A stretch of 64,000 bases of DNA, taken from Prochlorococcus sp. AG-347-L17. GTDB lineage: Bacteria > Cyanobacteriota > Cyanobacteriia > PCC-6307 > Cyanobiaceae. The notes under the pieces are model-generated. The model made no database searches. It was not told the DNA's origin and was given only the letters and a program-made list of their open reading frames with translations. The stretch's first letter is position 1. Every line of letters starts with the position of its first letter. Shown here piece by piece: positions 44,193 to 52,615 of this stretch. Position numbers and translations under genes: made by a program. The stretch is from positions 124,001 through 188,000 of the forward strand of contig QCCN01000001.1 in assembly GCA_003278925.1 (NCBI GenBank). The letters run 5' to 3'.

Positions 44193-44291
44193 TTTTTCTA
44201 AAAATTATAACAAATCAGGTTTGGATATTGTTTGTTCTGTGCATCCTATCGATTAATTTTTTATATTATAAATAGTAGAAATTTTTTGTTT

Positions 44292-44684
44292 ATGGAAAAT
44301 TTAGAAGTTAAACAGGAAATTAAGAATTCTGATGATGGAAAAGGTATCTTAATAACGAATGATGCTATAGAGCAAATTTCAAATTTACTAAAAGGCCAAA
44401 GTGATAAAAAAGCACTCAGGGTAGGAGTCAGATCAGGTGGTTGTAGTGGGATGAGTTATACAATGGATTTTATAGGTAGTAATGAAATAAATCCAGATGA
44501 TAAAGTTTATGATTATTCATTAAAAGCTGATCAAAGTTTTCAAGTAGTTTGTGATCCAAAAAGTCTCTTATATATTTATGGAATGCAATTAGATTTTAGT
44601 AAGGAACTAATTGGAGGAGGCTTTAATTTTGTAAATCCTAATGCTTCTCAAACTTGCGGTTGTGGAAGTTCATTTGCTGTTTAA
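44292..44684 (+). CDS. A-type Fe-S carrier (IscA/SufA/HesB family)
   Basis: A 130-residue carrier that delivers Fe-S clusters or iron. The three conserved cysteines are Cys51 in GGCSGM, and Cys122 and Cys124 in TCGCGSSF. The ATG at 44292 (MENLEVKQEI) is chosen over an upstream frame that adds 20 unconserved residues. It is separate from the suf operon but serves the same system. A TPR-like gene follows after 6 bases. Confidence 0.9.
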   Translation: MENLEVKQEIKNSDDGKGILITNDAIEQISNLLKGQSDKKALRVGVRSGGCSGMSYTMDFIGSNEINPDDKVYDYSLKADQSFQVVCDPKSLLYIYGMQLDFSKELIGGGFNFVNPNASQTCGCGSSFAV

Positions 44685-44690
44685 TAAATA

Positions 44691-45119
44691 ATGAGTAACG
44701 AAATTAATCCCATCGAAGAGGATTTTAATGCAGCTCTATCAAGATATAAATCTGGGCAAGATTTAATTCCAATCGTTCAAGATTTCCAAAAAATTATTCA
44801 GCAAATACCAAATCATTTTGCTGCCTGGACTTGTTTATCATGGCTTCAATTACTTTTGAAAAATAATGAAGAAGCTTTGGCAGCTGCCAGACAAGCTGTT
44901 CGATTAAATCAGCAAGACCCACAAGCAAGAATGAATTTATCCTTAGCTCTTTTGGCTACCAATAATAAAGGTGTTAGGGATCATATTGAGTTAATAAAAA
45001 AAATGTCTATGATGATGCCTGATGTGAAAAGTGAGTTGAAAGAATCTGTTGAAGACGGATTAAGTAGATATCCAGATTGGCCTGAGTTAACCAAAGTAAA
45101 AAAATGGTTGGAATTTTAA
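44691..45119 (+). CDS. TPR-like protein, 142 aa
   Basis: Short helical-repeat protein. Residues ~42-85 (AAWTCLSWLQLLLKNNEEAL, AAARQAVRLNQQDPQARMNL) form a tetratricopeptide pair: W-x(n)-L-A/G-x-A with the P at the end of each repeat. It is soluble. It is probably a protein-interaction adaptor. It lies between the A-type carrier and the LpxB-like glycosyltransferase, with gaps of 6 and 1 bases, so the three are likely in one operon. The partner is not known. Confidence 0.78.
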   Translation: MSNEINPIEEDFNAALSRYKSGQDLIPIVQDFQKIIQQIPNHFAAWTCLSWLQLLLKNNEEALAAARQAVRLNQQDPQARMNLSLALLATNNKGVRDHIELIKKMSMMMPDVKSELKESVEDGLSRYPDWPELTKVKKWLEF

Positions 45120-45120
45120 A

Positions 45121-46323
45121 TTGTTTAAAATTTTAATATTAAGTAATGGGCATGGAGAAGATCTATCTGGGAGTCTAATAGCCAAGCAATTATTAAAAAG
45201 TGGTCATTCTGTTCATGCTTTGCCAATTGTTGGTAAAGGAAACCATTACGAAAAAGAAAAAATTAAGATTATCGGTAAAACTAAAGAATTTAGTACTGGA
45301 GGAATTGGCTATAATTCTTTTAAGGGAAGAATCACTGAGATATTTGGAGGGGAAATATTTTATCTTCTAAAAAGATTACATTTAACTTTTAAAATAAGAA
45401 AAAAATATGATTATTTTTTTATAGTTGGAGATATTGTGCCAGTTTTTTTTGCTTGGGTTTGTAAGAAAGATTTTTTTACATATTTAGTTGCTTATTCCAG
45501 TCATTATGAAGGAAAGTTAAAATTACCATGGCCTTCTAAATTTTTCTTGCTCTCAAAAAAAGCAAAAAAAATATATACGAGAGATTCTCTTACAGCTAAT
45601 GATTTAACTTTGCAATTAAAAAAGAAAGTGTCTTTTGTAGGTAATCCATTTATGGATAAGTTTTTCCCTAGAAAGAGAGAATTAAAGAAAAATGAATTTA
45701 GTATTGGATTATTTCCAGGAAGTAGATTCCCTGAGATTTTAGATAATTTTGTTTTGATATTAGAGATATTAGAGGCATTGTCAGATTTAAGATATTTTCA
45801 AAAAATTCATTTCAATTTTGCAATAGTTAATGCTCTATCTTCATCTCAAATAAAGCAGATATTTAAAAAAAGAGGATGGTTAAAACTGGAAAAAATAAAA
45901 GATAAGTCTCTATTGAAATTCCGATATAAATTTTTAGAAGTAAATATATATTGGAATAATTTTGACACAATATTATTGAAAAGTACTTGCTGTATCAGCA
46001 TGGCAGGAACAGCAGCAGAGCAAGCGATTGGATTAGGAAAACCTGTTATTCAGATTGAAGGTAAAGGTCCACAATTTACAAAAACTTTTGCAGAAGCGCA
46101 AAGACGTTTGCTTGGAAAATATGTTTTTTGTGCCACTAACTATATAGATAAAAATGATCAAATAAAAAAGACAATAAAATTGATAATAAAAGTTATATAT
46201 CTAATAGAGCTAAATAAGAAGTTTATGATCTCATGTAATGAAAATGCGCAAAAAAGAATGGGTGCAAACAAAGCTTGTCTTAAGATGGTTGATGATATCA
46301 ATAATGTTATAAAAAATGACTAA
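45121..46323 (+). CDS. LpxB-like glycosyltransferase
   Basis: A 400-residue protein of the lipid-A-disaccharide-synthase-related cyanobacterial family (GT19-like/GT-B). KILILSNGHGEDLSGSLIAKQLL at 3-25 opens an N-terminal Rossmann domain, FIVGDIVPVFFAWVCKK marks the next, and GLFPGSRFPEILDNF with STCCISMAGTAAEQAIGLGKPVIQIEGKGPQFT is the donor-binding C-terminal domain. The substrate is unknown. The start is TTG at 45121, one base after the TPR gene stop; no ATG is near. It may act on an acylated sugar of the envelope. Confidence 0.75.
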   Translation: MFKILILSNGHGEDLSGSLIAKQLLKSGHSVHALPIVGKGNHYEKEKIKIIGKTKEFSTGGIGYNSFKGRITEIFGGEIFYLLKRLHLTFKIRKKYDYFFIVGDIVPVFFAWVCKKDFFTYLVAYSSHYEGKLKLPWPSKFFLLSKKAKKIYTRDSLTANDLTLQLKKKVSFVGNPFMDKFFPRKRELKKNEFSIGLFPGSRFPEILDNFVLILEILEALSDLRYFQKIHFNFAIVNALSSSQIKQIFKKRGWLKLEKIKDKSLLKFRYKFLEVNIYWNNFDTILLKSTCCISMAGTAAEQAIGLGKPVIQIEGKGPQFTKTFAEAQRRLLGKYVFCATNYIDKNDQIKKTIKLIIKVIYLIELNKKFMISCNENAQKRMGANKACLKMVDDINNVIKND

Positions 46324-46585
46324 GGAAAATAATCAAAATAAGTTAAAACAAATTATCGATAATTTGTTATTAATAAATTTATTTACAGTAATTTTTTTTG
46401 CAATATTTTTCATTTTTGCAATCATCATGCAATTAAATGGGATATTTATTTTTATTAATTTTATTGAGATAGTTTGGAATCCTCTTGTGGTCCCTTTGAT
46501 AACAATTCTTATTGTTGGTGCTCTAGTAAACGGTATTAATTCTTGGTGGCGGCGTAAATTGCTTTCTCAAGAAGAGGATATTTAA
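46316..46585 (+). CDS. Small membrane protein, 89 aa
   Basis: Starts 8 bases inside the end of the LpxB-like gene. Two hydrophobic helices are predicted at about 19-45 and 52-72 (NLFTVIFFAIFFIFAIIMQ; PLVVPLITILIVGALVN). The C-terminal ...NSWWRRKLLSQEEDI is polar. No known family. The 3' end overlaps the convergent TIGR01777 gene by 50 bases, unusually long for this genome, but both frames look coding. It probably belongs to the glycosyltransferase transcript. Confidence 0.6.
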   Translation: MTKENNQNKLKQIIDNLLLINLFTVIFFAIFFIFAIIMQLNGIFIFINFIEIVWNPLVVPLITILIVGALVNGINSWWRRKLLSQEEDI

Positions 46586-47462
46586 AAGCATAATTTTTGA
46601 GTTTACTGCTGATTACTTTTTGTCCTTCTAATACAACTTTTGCTCCATCTCCTAACAAGATTTTTAAAACTGCTCCAGGCACTGGAAGTAAATTAGGTCT
46701 ATTGAGACATTTGCCTAAAGTCTGAGAAAAGTCTCTCATTAATACTGGATTTGGTGCAACAGCATTAAATACTCCCGAATATTTTTTATCAACTAATGCT
46801 TGAGCAATTAATGCACATAAATCAGTTCTATGAATCCAACTCATCCATTGCTTACCATCTCCAATTGGTCCACCTAATCCAACTTTAAATATAGGAAGCA
46901 TTTTTCCTAATGCGCCTCCATCTGCCTCTAGAACAATCCCAATTCTAAAAATAACTAACCTTGAGAAAAATGGTTTTTCAGCAGCGACCGCTTCCCATTT
47001 TTTGCAAAGATTAGCTAAAAAGTCCTTTCCGCTAATACTATTTTCAGTGAATTCATCAGACAAACTTGTACCGTAATAACCTATTGCTGATCCATTTATA
47101 ATTACTTTTGGGTTTATTTTGAAATTTTTAAGGGTCTTCATCATAAATTTCGTGGTGTTAATACGACTATTTTCAATCTCCTGTTTTTGTTTAGAAGTCC
47201 ATTTTTTTTCTGCTATCGGTTCTCCCATTAAGTTGATAATTCCATCCGTCTCTCTTAAAGTATTTAAAAGATTTTCGTTATTCCAGTTTTTTTCTTTTGA
47301 TAAATCTATTTGAAAAAATTTAAATTTACTGAAATCTAAATCAACCTTTAGTTTACTTATGGGTTTTCTACTTATAATGTAAATCTCATGATTTTCATTT
47401 AATAGTGTTGGTACTAATTCTTTACCAACAAATCCAGTGCAGCCAAGTAGTAAAAGACGCAT
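46536..47462 (-). CDS. TIGR01777 (YfcH-like) SDR family protein
   Basis: Rossmann-fold short-chain dehydrogenase-like protein of 308 residues: LLLLGCTGFVGKELVPTLL at 3-21 holds the GxxGxxG NAD(P) motif, INLMGEPIAEKKWTSKQKQEI at ~95-116 and NGSAIGYYGT with the Tyr (about 123-132) match TIGR01777, as does SWIHRTDLCALI. It was once called a cell-division inhibitor SulA-like; its function in plants (giant chloroplast GC1) concerns plastid division. The role here is unknown. It is transcribed towards the overlapping membrane protein. Confidence 0.85.
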   Translation of the reverse strand: MRLLLLGCTGFVGKELVPTLLNENHEIYIISRKPISKLKVDLDFSKFKFFQIDLSKEKNWNNENLLNTLRETDGIINLMGEPIAEKKWTSKQKQEIENSRINTTKFMMKTLKNFKINPKVIINGSAIGYYGTSLSDEFTENSISGKDFLANLCKKWEAVAAEKPFFSRLVIFRIGIVLEADGGALGKMLPIFKVGLGGPIGDGKQWMSWIHRTDLCALIAQALVDKKYSGVFNAVAPNPVLMRDFSQTLGKCLNRPNLLPVPGAVLKILLGDGAKVVLEGQKVISSKLKNYAFKYPLLEKAIYAATKN

Positions 47463-47564
47463 ATCATGTAGATGTTTATCAATTAAGACTATTAAATTTT
47501 TAAGACATTTGTAATTATTATTCAGGTATAAATTTTTTTTTAATTATTTTTCAACCAAGTTTTG

Positions 47565-47570
47565 TATAAT
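47565..47570 (+). promoter_or_regulatory. -10 element candidate for ndhO
   Basis: A perfect TATAAT lies at 47565-47570 inside the intergenic region, 29 bases upstream of the ndhO ATG at 47600, giving a leader of about 20 bases. The -35 region is A/T-rich and has no clear match to TTGACA. It is assigned on the hexamer and position only. Confidence 0.45.
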
Positions 47571-47599
47571 AAATTTCAAATAACTTTGTTGAATTGATT

Positions 47600-47836
47600 A
47601 TGACAGATTCTGTTCCAAAGAAACCTATCAAGAAAGGAAGCTTAGTTTTTGTCGATAGAGAAAATTATATAAAAAGTATCGAGGCGCTAGCCAGTGATAA
47701 TGATTTACCTAATTATGTCTTTGAAGGTCCTGGAGAGATTCTTTCAGTCAAAGACGATTATGCTCAGGTTCGATGGCGCAGACCTGTTCCAGATGTTTGG
47801 TTTAAATTAGATCAACTTCAAGAATATATTCAATAA
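47600..47836 (+). CDS. ndhO: NAD(P)H-quinone oxidoreductase subunit O
   Basis: Small peripheral subunit of the cyanobacterial NDH-1 complex, which carries out cyclic electron flow and respiration in thylakoids. The 78-residue protein has the NdhO core KGSLVFVDRENYIKSIEALA and the SH3-like ending EGPGEILSVKDDYAQVRWRRPVPDVWFKLDQLQEY. I start at ATG 47600 (MTDSVPKKP), as in other family members, and not at the upstream in-frame TTG at 47594. It is a single gene with its own -10 element. Confidence 0.92.
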   Translation: MTDSVPKKPIKKGSLVFVDRENYIKSIEALASDNDLPNYVFEGPGEILSVKDDYAQVRWRRPVPDVWFKLDQLQEYIQ

Positions 47837-47846
47837 AATTATAGAT

Positions 47847-48524
47847 CTAAAAATTTTTATTTTTTTTCTCAGTAGACATTCTTGATTGAATTCTTTTTGC
47901 TTCTTTGATCATTTCTTTACCATCAAATAAGTAATTATCTACGTATCCGTGTGTATACCTATCAAATTCTGAAAGTGCATCTTTAACTTGTGAAAAACAA
48001 TGATAAAGATCGAGGCCTAAAGCTGAAATAGAATTTGGAACTATTTTTTTCTTATAAATTTTTTCAACTTTTTCTATTTTGTTTTGTGAAAGACTTATAT
48101 AAATGCAAAAATTTTCCATTAGTTTGTCATCATATGGATCCGCTGATAGTTCTTTTATTTCGTTTTTCAAGGGTTTAATTATTTGACTAATTAATCTATT
48201 GATAGGAGTGTAAATTTCTTTAATCCATATTTCAACTTCTTTGTCTTTAATTGAAGAATTATATTTTTTTGCATTAAATTTCTCTTCCCAATTTTCATTT
48301 AATGAATCAGATGATGAACTGGAAGAGAAAAAATTGTTATCATATTGTTTTTTTTTAATAGGGTCACTAAGAGTTTCCCAGGCATTTTGTATTGCAAGAA
48401 ATCGTTCTTTTTTTCCGCCTGCATCAGGATGATGTTGTTTAACTAAAGAGCGATATGAAGATTTAATTTCACTGCTGGTTGCATTTTTTTTGAGACCTAA
48501 TTCTTCATAGAAATTGTTTTCCAT
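47847..48524 (-). CDS. J-domain (DnaJ-like) protein
   Basis: Residues 1-63 form a J-domain: YEELGLKKNATSSEIKSSYR, HHPDAGG with the HPD motif at 32-34, and LSDPIKKKQYD. The remaining ~160 residues are helical, charged and not like any known J-protein C-terminus (no Gly/Phe, zinc or substrate domain). It probably recruits an Hsp70 to a specific client. It precedes cysK on the same strand with a 16-base gap. Specific partner unknown. Confidence 0.85.
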   Translation of the reverse strand: MENNFYEELGLKKNATSSEIKSSYRSLVKQHHPDAGGKKERFLAIQNAWETLSDPIKKKQYDNNFFSSSSSSDSLNENWEEKFNAKKYNSSIKDKEVEIWIKEIYTPINRLISQIIKPLKNEIKELSADPYDDKLMENFCIYISLSQNKIEKVEKIYKKKIVPNSISALGLDLYHCFSQVKDALSEFDRYTHGYVDNYLFDGKEMIKEAKRIQSRMSTEKKNKNF

Positions 48525-48540
48525 TTTTATAAATTATGCA

Positions 48541-49509
48541 TTAAAGATAACCATCTTCTCTTGCTTGAATTGAGGTATTCGATTCAAACATGGCAGTTGA
48601 TAAATATCTTTCTCCAAAACTTGGAAGAATAACTATCAATCTTTTATTCATTAGTTCTTTCCTTTTACCCATTTTTATTGTTGCTGCTAAAGCTGCTCCG
48701 CTGCTGATGCCACATAAAAGACCTTCCAATCGAGCTAATAAACGCCCATAATAAAATGCTTCATCGTCATCTATTTTTATAATTTCATCAATTAATTTAG
48801 TATTAAGTACTTTCGGAACAAAACCTGCTCCTATTCCTTGAATCGAATGAGATCCAGCTTTTTCTCCGGAAATAACAGCACTTTTTTTGGGCTCTACAGC
48901 ATATATTTTGCAATTTGGATTAACTTTTTTCAAAAAACGTGCACAACCAGTAATTGTTCCTCCTGTGCCTACTCCTGTAACTAGTCCATCTAAATTGTTA
49001 TTGGATTGGGACCATATTTCTTGAGCCGTTGTTCTTTCATGAATATCTGGATTAGCAAAGTTTTCAAACTGATTAAATTGATAGCTATATGCAATGGTTG
49101 AAGATAACTCATGAGCTAAATCTAAAGCTCCTTTCATTCCGTCTTTCCCTGGTGTTAGTTGTAATTCAGCGCCATATGCTCTCAACATTGCCCTTCTCTC
49201 AATACTCATTGTATCCGGCATAGTTAATATCAATTTATAGCCTTTTGCTGCGGCAACCATTGCTAATGCGATGCCAGTATTGCCACTTGTTGCTTCAATT
49301 AACGTTGTTTTATCTGGTGTTATCAATCCTTCTTCTTCAGCTTTACATAACATTGCATAAGCGATCCGATCCTTAACGGACGCTGACGGATTGAAACTTT
49401 CTAGTTTGGCTATTATTTCTGGATAACAATCAAAATACTTTCTGATTCGATTTAATTTAACTAACGGGGTATTTCCAACTAGAGAAGTTATATCATTTGC
49501 TATTTCCAT
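48541..49509 (-). CDS. cysK: Cysteine synthase (O-acetylserine sulfhydrylase)
   Basis: PLP enzyme joining sulfide to O-acetylserine. I start at ATG 49509 (MEIANDITSLVGNTPLVKLN), 322 residues, the usual length; a longer frame to 49590 adds 27 residues with no homology pattern. Lys46 in SVKDRIA is the PLP lysine; TSGNTGIA at 74-81 binds the substrate carboxylate; GTGGTITG holds the phosphate. Sulfide comes from CysH and sulfite reductase. It is a separate gene from the J-domain gene downstream. Confidence 0.94.
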   Translation of the reverse strand: MEIANDITSLVGNTPLVKLNRIRKYFDCYPEIIAKLESFNPSASVKDRIAYAMLCKAEEEGLITPDKTTLIEATSGNTGIALAMVAAAKGYKLILTMPDTMSIERRAMLRAYGAELQLTPGKDGMKGALDLAHELSSTIAYSYQFNQFENFANPDIHERTTAQEIWSQSNNNLDGLVTGVGTGGTITGCARFLKKVNPNCKIYAVEPKKSAVISGEKAGSHSIQGIGAGFVPKVLNTKLIDEIIKIDDDEAFYYGRLLARLEGLLCGISSGAALAATIKMGKRKELMNKRLIVILPSFGERYLSTAMFESNTSIQAREDGYL

Positions 49510-49654
49510 GAAATAATTTTTTAAAATGCAAAAACAATCTCCTATATTCATGATAATTACATTTAAAGATCTTTTATATAATTTTCTCAAAAGAATTTAA
49601 TTTTAATAACTTCCTGAGTTAAAAATATTTATTATTATAGGAGGTAGTTTTGTA

Positions 49655-49933
49655 ATGATTATGTATTCGCTGGAACTAAGTCTGAGATATTCACCTTTTC
49701 CACTTTCAGTTCAGAAGAAAGAATTTGATGATGTTAAACGAATTTATGATGAAATAAAAAGTTCTATGAATGAAGCTTTAGAATCCTCAAACTTGATCGA
49801 ATTAAGGTGTGACAAAGTCCAAGATAAATTAATTGCTGTAAAAGCTAAAGAAATTATATCTGTTCAGATATATGAAAAATCCTCAGTAGCAGGAGGAGCT
49901 AAAAGACCAGGATTTTCTCTCAACATAGATTGA
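49655..49933 (+). CDS. UPF0367 family protein
   Basis: A 92-residue protein of the cyanobacterial UPF0367 family: MYSLELSLRYSPFPLSVQKK at the start and AVQIYEKSSVAGGAKRPGFS-like ISVQIYEKSSVAGGAKRPGF at the end. A strong GGAGG at 49640-49644 lies 10 bases before ATG 49655 and 16 before ATG 49661; family members begin MYSLEL, which favours 49661, while spacing favours 49655. Function is unknown. The ABC ATPase begins at or just after its stop. Confidence 0.82.
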   Translation: MIMYSLELSLRYSPFPLSVQKKEFDDVKRIYDEIKSSMNEALESSNLIELRCDKVQDKLIAVKAKEIISVQIYEKSSVAGGAKRPGFSLNID

Positions 49934-49941
49934 TAAAATTA

Positions 49942-50616
49942 ATGCGAGATTCCCTTGAAAATGAAATACCTCATATTAAATTCAAAGATGTTTCTTTTTC
50001 ATATCCTGGAAAAAAAGAAAATTTAATTTTTAAATGTAACTTCTCAATAAAACAGCCGGGATTTTGGATGGTCATAGGAAAAAATGGGAGCGGAAAAAGT
50101 ACTCTTTTAAAATTAATTAGTGGAATAATCAAACCCCAAAATGGTGTCATTGACTATAAAGCAAATATTGGTATGGTTTTTCAAAACCCTGATCATCAAA
50201 TATTGATGCCAAATTGCAGGAGTGAACTTCTGATAAATATTAATCAAAATATAAGTCAAAATGAAATTAATAAAAAAATTGAATATGTGCTTTATCAGGT
50301 AGGAATGACTGGTTTTGAAAAAAGGCCAGTTCATACTTTGAGCGGTGGACAAAAACAACGCTTAACTATTGCATGTGCTCTTATTAGTGATAGAAATTTT
50401 ATTCTTTTAGATGAACCTACAGCGTTACTTGATCAAAGCAGCCAATTAAAAGTTTTACAAACTATTAAAAATCTTACAAGTGACCATAAAAAACCTTTAT
50501 CAGCTTTGTGGATTACTCATCGTTATGAAGAATTAACTTATGCTGATGAAGTAGCAGAGTTAAAAAATGGTTTTTTATCTAACTGGCAAGAACCATCAAA
50601 ATTTCAATATAATTAA
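49942..50616 (+). CDS. ABC transporter ATPase (CbiO/EcfA-like)
   Basis: A 224-residue ATPase. Walker A GKNGSGKST is at 46-54 (counting from the ATG at 49942), the signature LSGGQKQRL near 137-145 and Walker B FILLDEPTALLDQSS near 157-171. The PGKKENLIFKCNFSIKQPGF start and the VFQNPDHQILMPNC segment are typical of ECF-type (energy-coupling factor) ATPases. No membrane or substrate-binding subunits are adjacent, so the substrate is unknown. The open frame extends to a TTG at 49930, overlapping the UPF0367 stop. Confidence 0.82.
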   Translation: MRDSLENEIPHIKFKDVSFSYPGKKENLIFKCNFSIKQPGFWMVIGKNGSGKSTLLKLISGIIKPQNGVIDYKANIGMVFQNPDHQILMPNCRSELLININQNISQNEINKKIEYVLYQVGMTGFEKRPVHTLSGGQKQRLTIACALISDRNFILLDEPTALLDQSSQLKVLQTIKNLTSDHKKPLSALWITHRYEELTYADEVAELKNGFLSNWQEPSKFQYN

Positions 50617-50665
50617 TTCCTATACTTGTCATAAGGTACTTTAAAGAGCTAAATTCATCATATAT

Positions 50666-50737
<72 letters not shown>

Positions 50738-50760
50738 TTTATAATTTTCAAAAATTTTCC

Positions 50761-50790
50761 AAGGTCACCCTCATAAAGGTGACTTTTTAT
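50761..50790 (+). terminator. Intrinsic terminator after tRNA-Asn
   Basis: Inverted arms GTCACC (50764-50769, counting the preceding G as wobble extension) and GGTGAC (50778-50783) enclose an 8-base loop, with A-T extensions outside, followed by TTTTT at 50784-50788. It lies 24 bases after the tRNA, and its orientation fits termination of rightward transcription. Confidence 0.75.
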
Positions 50791-51076
50791 TTATTAGACC
50801 TCTTTTTTCTAAAATAGTGGTAAGCCGAAGATATAATCAAGTAAATTTGTTATATTATTAATAACAGTATATAGAACATTAATAATAATCAAAATAAAAA
50901 ATATTTAGTGTATTTATAAATTTTAAAAATATCTTTTTTAGAACAGTAATTAGAACATTTATGAAATTCTCCATAAAAAGCGAAAAAAATAAGTTCTTTG
51001 ATTGATTTTTACGTCTTTTAAAATCAAGAAATGCTTTCCTTTGTATCGTTTAAATTACTACACCATTCAATAAATT
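50791..51076. other. AT-rich gap without recognisable gene
   Basis: About 286 bases between the terminator and the next gene's stop. It is extremely AT-rich. I see no credible ORF; small frames are short and lack starts. The hexamer AGAACA recurs three times, and TTGATTTT ... AAAATCAA (about 51003-51030) can form a weak hairpin. It may be a decayed remnant; no function is supported. Confidence 0.4.
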
Positions 51077-51436
51077 CTAATCATCCCACATATCTTTTTT
51101 CTCTTGATCGAAATTATTCCGTTCAAGTAATTCTATTCTTTTTTTCTGAGAATCTATTTCTGATTCAATTACGATTTGATCGTCCATGTATTTTGTTTGT
51201 ATTTCTAAGATAATTATTTCAAATTGTTCTCCAAAAAAATCTGACATTTCTCTCCATGCTTCCATTTCCTCTTCTTTGCCAATAGTATCGTTTATCTGAT
51301 GAGAAATAATTTCTAGTACATATTGTTTAAGTTCTTGATGACTCATCAATTCAACTTTTTTTTGAACGTAAAGTTCTTTAAGATTTTCTAGTTGTTTTTT
51401 TGATAAATCAGAATAGATAATAGGCTTCTTTTTCAT
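51077..51436 (-). CDS. Hypothetical acidic helical protein, 119 aa
   Basis: A clean ORF starting MKKKPIIYSDLSKKQLENLK. It is highly charged and helical, likely coiled-coil, with EEEMEAWREMSDFFGEQFEI in the middle and IESEIDSQKKRIELLERNNF near the end. No signal or membrane segment. I do not recognise the family. It stands alone between tRNA-Asn and the long AT-rich leader of rpaA, a place where accessory genes often enter. Confidence 0.6.
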   Translation of the reverse strand: MKKKPIIYSDLSKKQLENLKELYVQKKVELMSHQELKQYVLEIISHQINDTIGKEEEMEAWREMSDFFGEQFEIIILEIQTKYMDDQIVIESEIDSQKKRIELLERNNFDQEKKDMWDD

Positions 51437-51832
51437 AAATACTTAGATTTTTTTTAATATAGACAAAATTATTAGTTTAAACATTCTGGAGAAATCAAAA
51501 ACTTTGAACTAAGTTAATTCCTATTTGACAACTAAAATCGCTATTTAATTTTTATATGCCTTATATTGTTAACTTGAATTTGATATTCTTTCAAATTTAA
51601 CTATTATTTGTTTCTAATACCCTTTAATTATTAAGAAAAAATAAATAAAATCGAAAGAAATTCTAAAATTTCAATTTTTTAAAAATTTGTAATTTCTATC
51701 TAATGCTTTGCTATCAATGAGTTATTGGATAATTCTAATTGATAAAATTGTTTACACTAATTCAGCAATCTTTATAAATTCTTGAGAGAATCATATTACT
51801 AAAACTTAACTTTAATTTAATAGTTTATAAAT
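51437..51832. other. Long AT-rich intergenic region upstream of rpaA
   Basis: About 396 bases with no credible ORF on either strand. It probably holds the promoter of the hypothetical gene at its left end and that of rpaA at its right end. I saw no tRNA, repeat or strong hairpin. A small RNA cannot be excluded by reading. Confidence 0.4.
51751..51778 (+). promoter_or_regulatory. sigma70-like promoter candidate for rpaA
   Basis: TTTACA at 51751-51756 and TATAAA at 51773-51778 are separated by 16 bases, each matching consensus at five of six positions. This would start transcription near 51785, about 48 bases before the rpaA ATG. Confidence 0.45.
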
Positions 51833-52615
51833 ATGAAAATTTCAATCCTTTTAATTGAAGATGATCGTGATATGCGAGATTTGGTGGCTAGACATTTAGA
51901 ACATTCTGGTTTCGATGTCCTAAAAGCCGAAGATGGAATTAAAGGACAAGCATTAGCTCTGCAATATTCACCAGATTTAATACTCCTAGATTTAATGCTA
52001 CCAAGTGTTGATGGATTAACTTTATGTCAGAGACTAAGAAGAGATGAAAGAACATCAAATATACCAATTTTGATGATAACTGCATTAGGTGGCCTAAAAG
52101 ATAAAGTTACTGGGTTTAATTCAGGAGCAGATGATTACATAACTAAGCCATTCGATTTAGAAGAATTACATGTACGCATAAAAGCTTTATTAAGAAGATC
52201 AAACAGAGCGCAACTAAATTCTAGTAACCAGCAAGAAATATTAAATTATGGTCCTTTAACTCTTGTCCCGGAAAGATTTGAAGCTATATGGTTTGAATCT
52301 CCTGTAAGGTTAACGCATCTTGAATTTGAATTGATTCATTGTCTTATGCAGAGGCATGGTCAAACTGTATCTCCAGCATTAATCCTTAAAGAAGTATGGG
52401 GATATGAACCTGATGACGATATTGAGACAATAAGAGTTCATATTAGACATTTACGCACTAAACTTGAACCCGATCCACGAAAACCTATTTATATAAAAAC
52501 TGTATACGGTGCTGGATATTGTCTTGAGTTACCTATTGGTTCTCAAGTTGAAACTGCTAGGCAAGAGTTTATTCAAGCAAGAAATCCTGACTTAATAAAT
52601 TCTGCAGCAGATTAA
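51833..52615 (+). CDS. rpaA: OmpR-type response regulator RpaA
   Basis: Two-domain regulator. The receiver has Asp10/Asp11, phosphoacceptor Asp53 ([13 protein letters not shown]), the conserved Thr and Lys (TKPF near 120-123) and a winged-helix DNA-binding domain at ~150-240 ([26 protein letters not shown]-like [16 protein letters not shown]). The pattern [10 protein letters not shown] and [17 protein letters not shown] distinguishes RpaA, the output regulator of the circadian clock with kinase SasA. Length is 260. It stands alone after a long leader and convergently overlaps holB by 4 bases. Confidence 0.85.
   Translation: MKISILLIEDDRDMRDLVARHLEHSGFDVLKAEDGIKGQALALQYSPDLILLDLMLPSVDGLTLCQRLRRDERTSNIPILMITALGGLKDKVTGFNSGADDYITKPFDLEELHVRIKALLRRSNRAQLNSSNQQEILNYGPLTLVPERFEAIWFESPVRLTHLEFELIHCLMQRHGQTVSPALILKEVWGYEPDDDIETIRVHIRHLRTKLEPDPRKPIYIKTVYGAGYCLELPIGSQVETARQEFIQARNPDLINSAAD

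Noticed and set aside
51031-51213. Plus-strand ORF of 60 codons near the tRNA
   Set aside because: Overlaps the minus-strand 119-residue gene and is a Phe/Leu-rich translation of AT-rich DNA with no start signal.
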